From Actinomycetota bacterium (lineage in GTDB: Bacteria; Actinomycetota; Actinomycetes; Nanopelagicales; Nanopelagicaceae): a stretch of 6,804 bases of DNA. Location of the stretch: positions 1-6,804 of the forward strand of contig WLCS01000049.1 in the NCBI GenBank assembly GCA_009705185.1, written 5' to 3'. Of the stretch, positions 5,966 through 6,804 are shown in pieces. The stretch's first letter is position 1; each line of letters begins with the position of its first letter. Made by a program: the position numbers and the translations under genes. Below the pieces are notes generated by a model. That model was not told the origin of the DNA, ran no database searches, and worked only from the letters and a program-made list of their open reading frames with translations.

Positions 5966-6742
5966 GTGTCGACCTCCGCTGGCGGTCGCATGCCGCTTAT
6001 CGAACATTTACGTGAACTCCGCCGAAGAGTTGTCCTATCAGCTTCATTTATTGCGTTGGGATCGTGCGTGGGGTGGTTTTTCTATAACGAAATAATTACT
6101 CAGTTGGCAAAACCCGTGTGTGATCTCAAAGCTGCGCAACTCAATGGTGATACCAGTTGCGGCTCACTCTACATAAATGGCGTACTTGGTCCTTTAAATC
6201 TCCAAATCAAAGTTGCCTTACTCAGTGGCGTGATTTTGATGGCACCTCTCTGGCTCTATCAATTGTGGGCATTTATTGCACCCGCATTGCATCGCAAAGA
6301 GAAGCGAAATTCTGTTTTCTTCCTTTGTGCAGCTACGCCGTTCTTTATCGCTGGCGCCTATCTTGGCTACACCATTTTGCCCATCGCCGTTCGTGTACTT
6401 TTTGGGTTTACTCCTAGTTCGCTGACAAACCTGGTTCGTTTCGATGATTATTTAGACTTTGTCATGCGTGCAATTTTGCTTTTCGGTATCGCTTTCGAAC
6501 TTCCCGTCTTTCTTATTACATTCAACCTCATTGGATTCTTATCAGGAAAGGCAATCCTGAAACCTTGGAGGATATGGGTATTTGCAATAACTCTCTTTGT
6601 TGCAGGTTTTACTCCAAGTGCCGATCCGCTTTCGATGTTGGCTTTAGCGTTACCGCTGATTGCTCTCTATTTTTTCTCAGGTCTTTTTGCTCTGTATAAC
6701 GATAAGCGTCGAGCAAAGCGGAAGATTGACCAAGACATCTAA
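5966..6742 (+). CDS. tatC: Sec-independent translocase subunit TatC
   Basis: Receptor of the twin-arginine translocase: binds RR signal peptides and recruits TatA. The 258-residue multispanning protein shows the cytoplasmic N-terminal signature EHLRELRRR with Glu17 (equivalent of E. coli Glu15), a YQLWAFIAPAL loop followed by RKEKR with Glu112 (equivalent of Glu103), GIAFELP with Glu178 (equivalent of Glu170) and FTPSADPLS. Six membrane segments can be placed at roughly 22-42, 76-104, 117-138, 165-190, 200-215 and 218-244, with a basic C-terminal tail. Two cysteines, C52 and C65, lie in the first outer loop. GTG 5966 is chosen because actinobacterial homologues carry a short N-terminal extension before GRMPLxEHLRELR; ATG 5990 (eight residues later) is the alternative and would drop it. 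No clear Shine-Dalgarno precedes the GTG, so translation is probably coupled to tatA. Confidence 0.95.
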   Translation: MSTSAGGRMPLIEHLRELRRRVVLSASFIALGSCVGWFFYNEIITQLAKPVCDLKAAQLNGDTSCGSLYINGVLGPLNLQIKVALLSGVILMAPLWLYQLWAFIAPALHRKEKRNSVFFLCAATPFFIAGAYLGYTILPIAVRVLFGFTPSSLTNLVRFDDYLDFVMRAILLFGIAFELPVFLITFNLIGFLSGKAILKPWRIWVFAITLFVAGFTPSADPLSMLALALPLIALYFFSGLFALYNDKRRAKRKIDQDI

Positions 6743-6804
6743 TGTGGCTGATTGCGATTAATCCCACTTCTGGACATGGCCGTGGAGCTGTGTTCGGCGA
6801 AAGA
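6742..6804 (+). CDS. Diacylglycerol/sphingosine-kinase-like lipid kinase (3' end missing)
   Basis: Only the first 21 codons are visible, reading MWLIAINPTSGHGRGAVFGE. The INPTSGHGRG stretch is the glycine-rich nucleotide-binding motif at the start of DAGK-catalytic-domain (YegS/LCB5-like) lipid kinases, and a gene of this family commonly follows tatC in actinobacteria. The ATG shares its A with the tatC stop (TAATG), indicating translational coupling. Substrate cannot be judged from this fragment. Confidence 0.8.
   Translation, partial: MWLIAINPTSGHGRGAVFGER

Overview
The window looks like a streamlined, low-GC actinobacterial chromosome. It carries the classical actinobacterial order recB-like nuclease / trmI ... 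pafB-pafC-tatA-tatC-lipid kinase next to metH. The base composition is far less GC-rich than typical actinomycetes, the genes abut or overlap, and several starts look leaderless. A planktonic freshwater (Nanopelagicales/acI-like) actinobacterium fits best, but that is inference from composition and synteny.

Layout. 1-2264 (+): the 3' two-thirds of metH, cobalamin-dependent methionine synthase, cut by the left edge. 2261-3013 (-): a RecB-family PD-(D/E)XK nuclease with a four-cysteine iron-sulfur motif; its stop codon shares TTAA with the metH stop. 3014-3071: a 58-bp divergent promoter region. 3072-3923 (+): trmI, tRNA m1A58 methyltransferase. 3907-4848 (+) and 4841-5737 (+): pafB and pafC, the paired WYL-domain activators of the LexA-independent DNA-damage response, overlapping trmI and each other. 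5766-5960 (+): tatA. 5966-6742 (+): tatC. 6742-6804 (+): the first 21 codons of a diacylglycerol/sphingosine-kinase-like gene, cut by the right edge. There is no gene-free stretch over 58 bp.

Two points stand out. First, in many actinobacteria the interval between trmI and pafB holds the Pup-proteasome genes (mpa/arc, dop, pup, prcB, prcA, pafA). Here trmI and pafB overlap by 17 bp and nothing of that system remains at this locus, while pafBC is intact. Second, the nuclease promoter matches the mycobacterial RecA-NDp (PafBC-dependent) consensus TTGTCRGTG-N8-TANNNT: it reads CTGTCGGTA, exactly 8 bp, then TATCGT, then 7 bp to the ATG. On the opposite strand the same element contains the best -35 (CCGACA) of the trmI-pafB-pafC transcript. 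The locus can therefore be read as a compact DNA-damage module: PafBC, a likely PafBC-activated nuclease, and a shared operator that could also feed back on pafBC expression. The Tat and lipid kinase genes downstream appear to be conserved neighbours, with a possible separate leaderless promoter in front of tatA.
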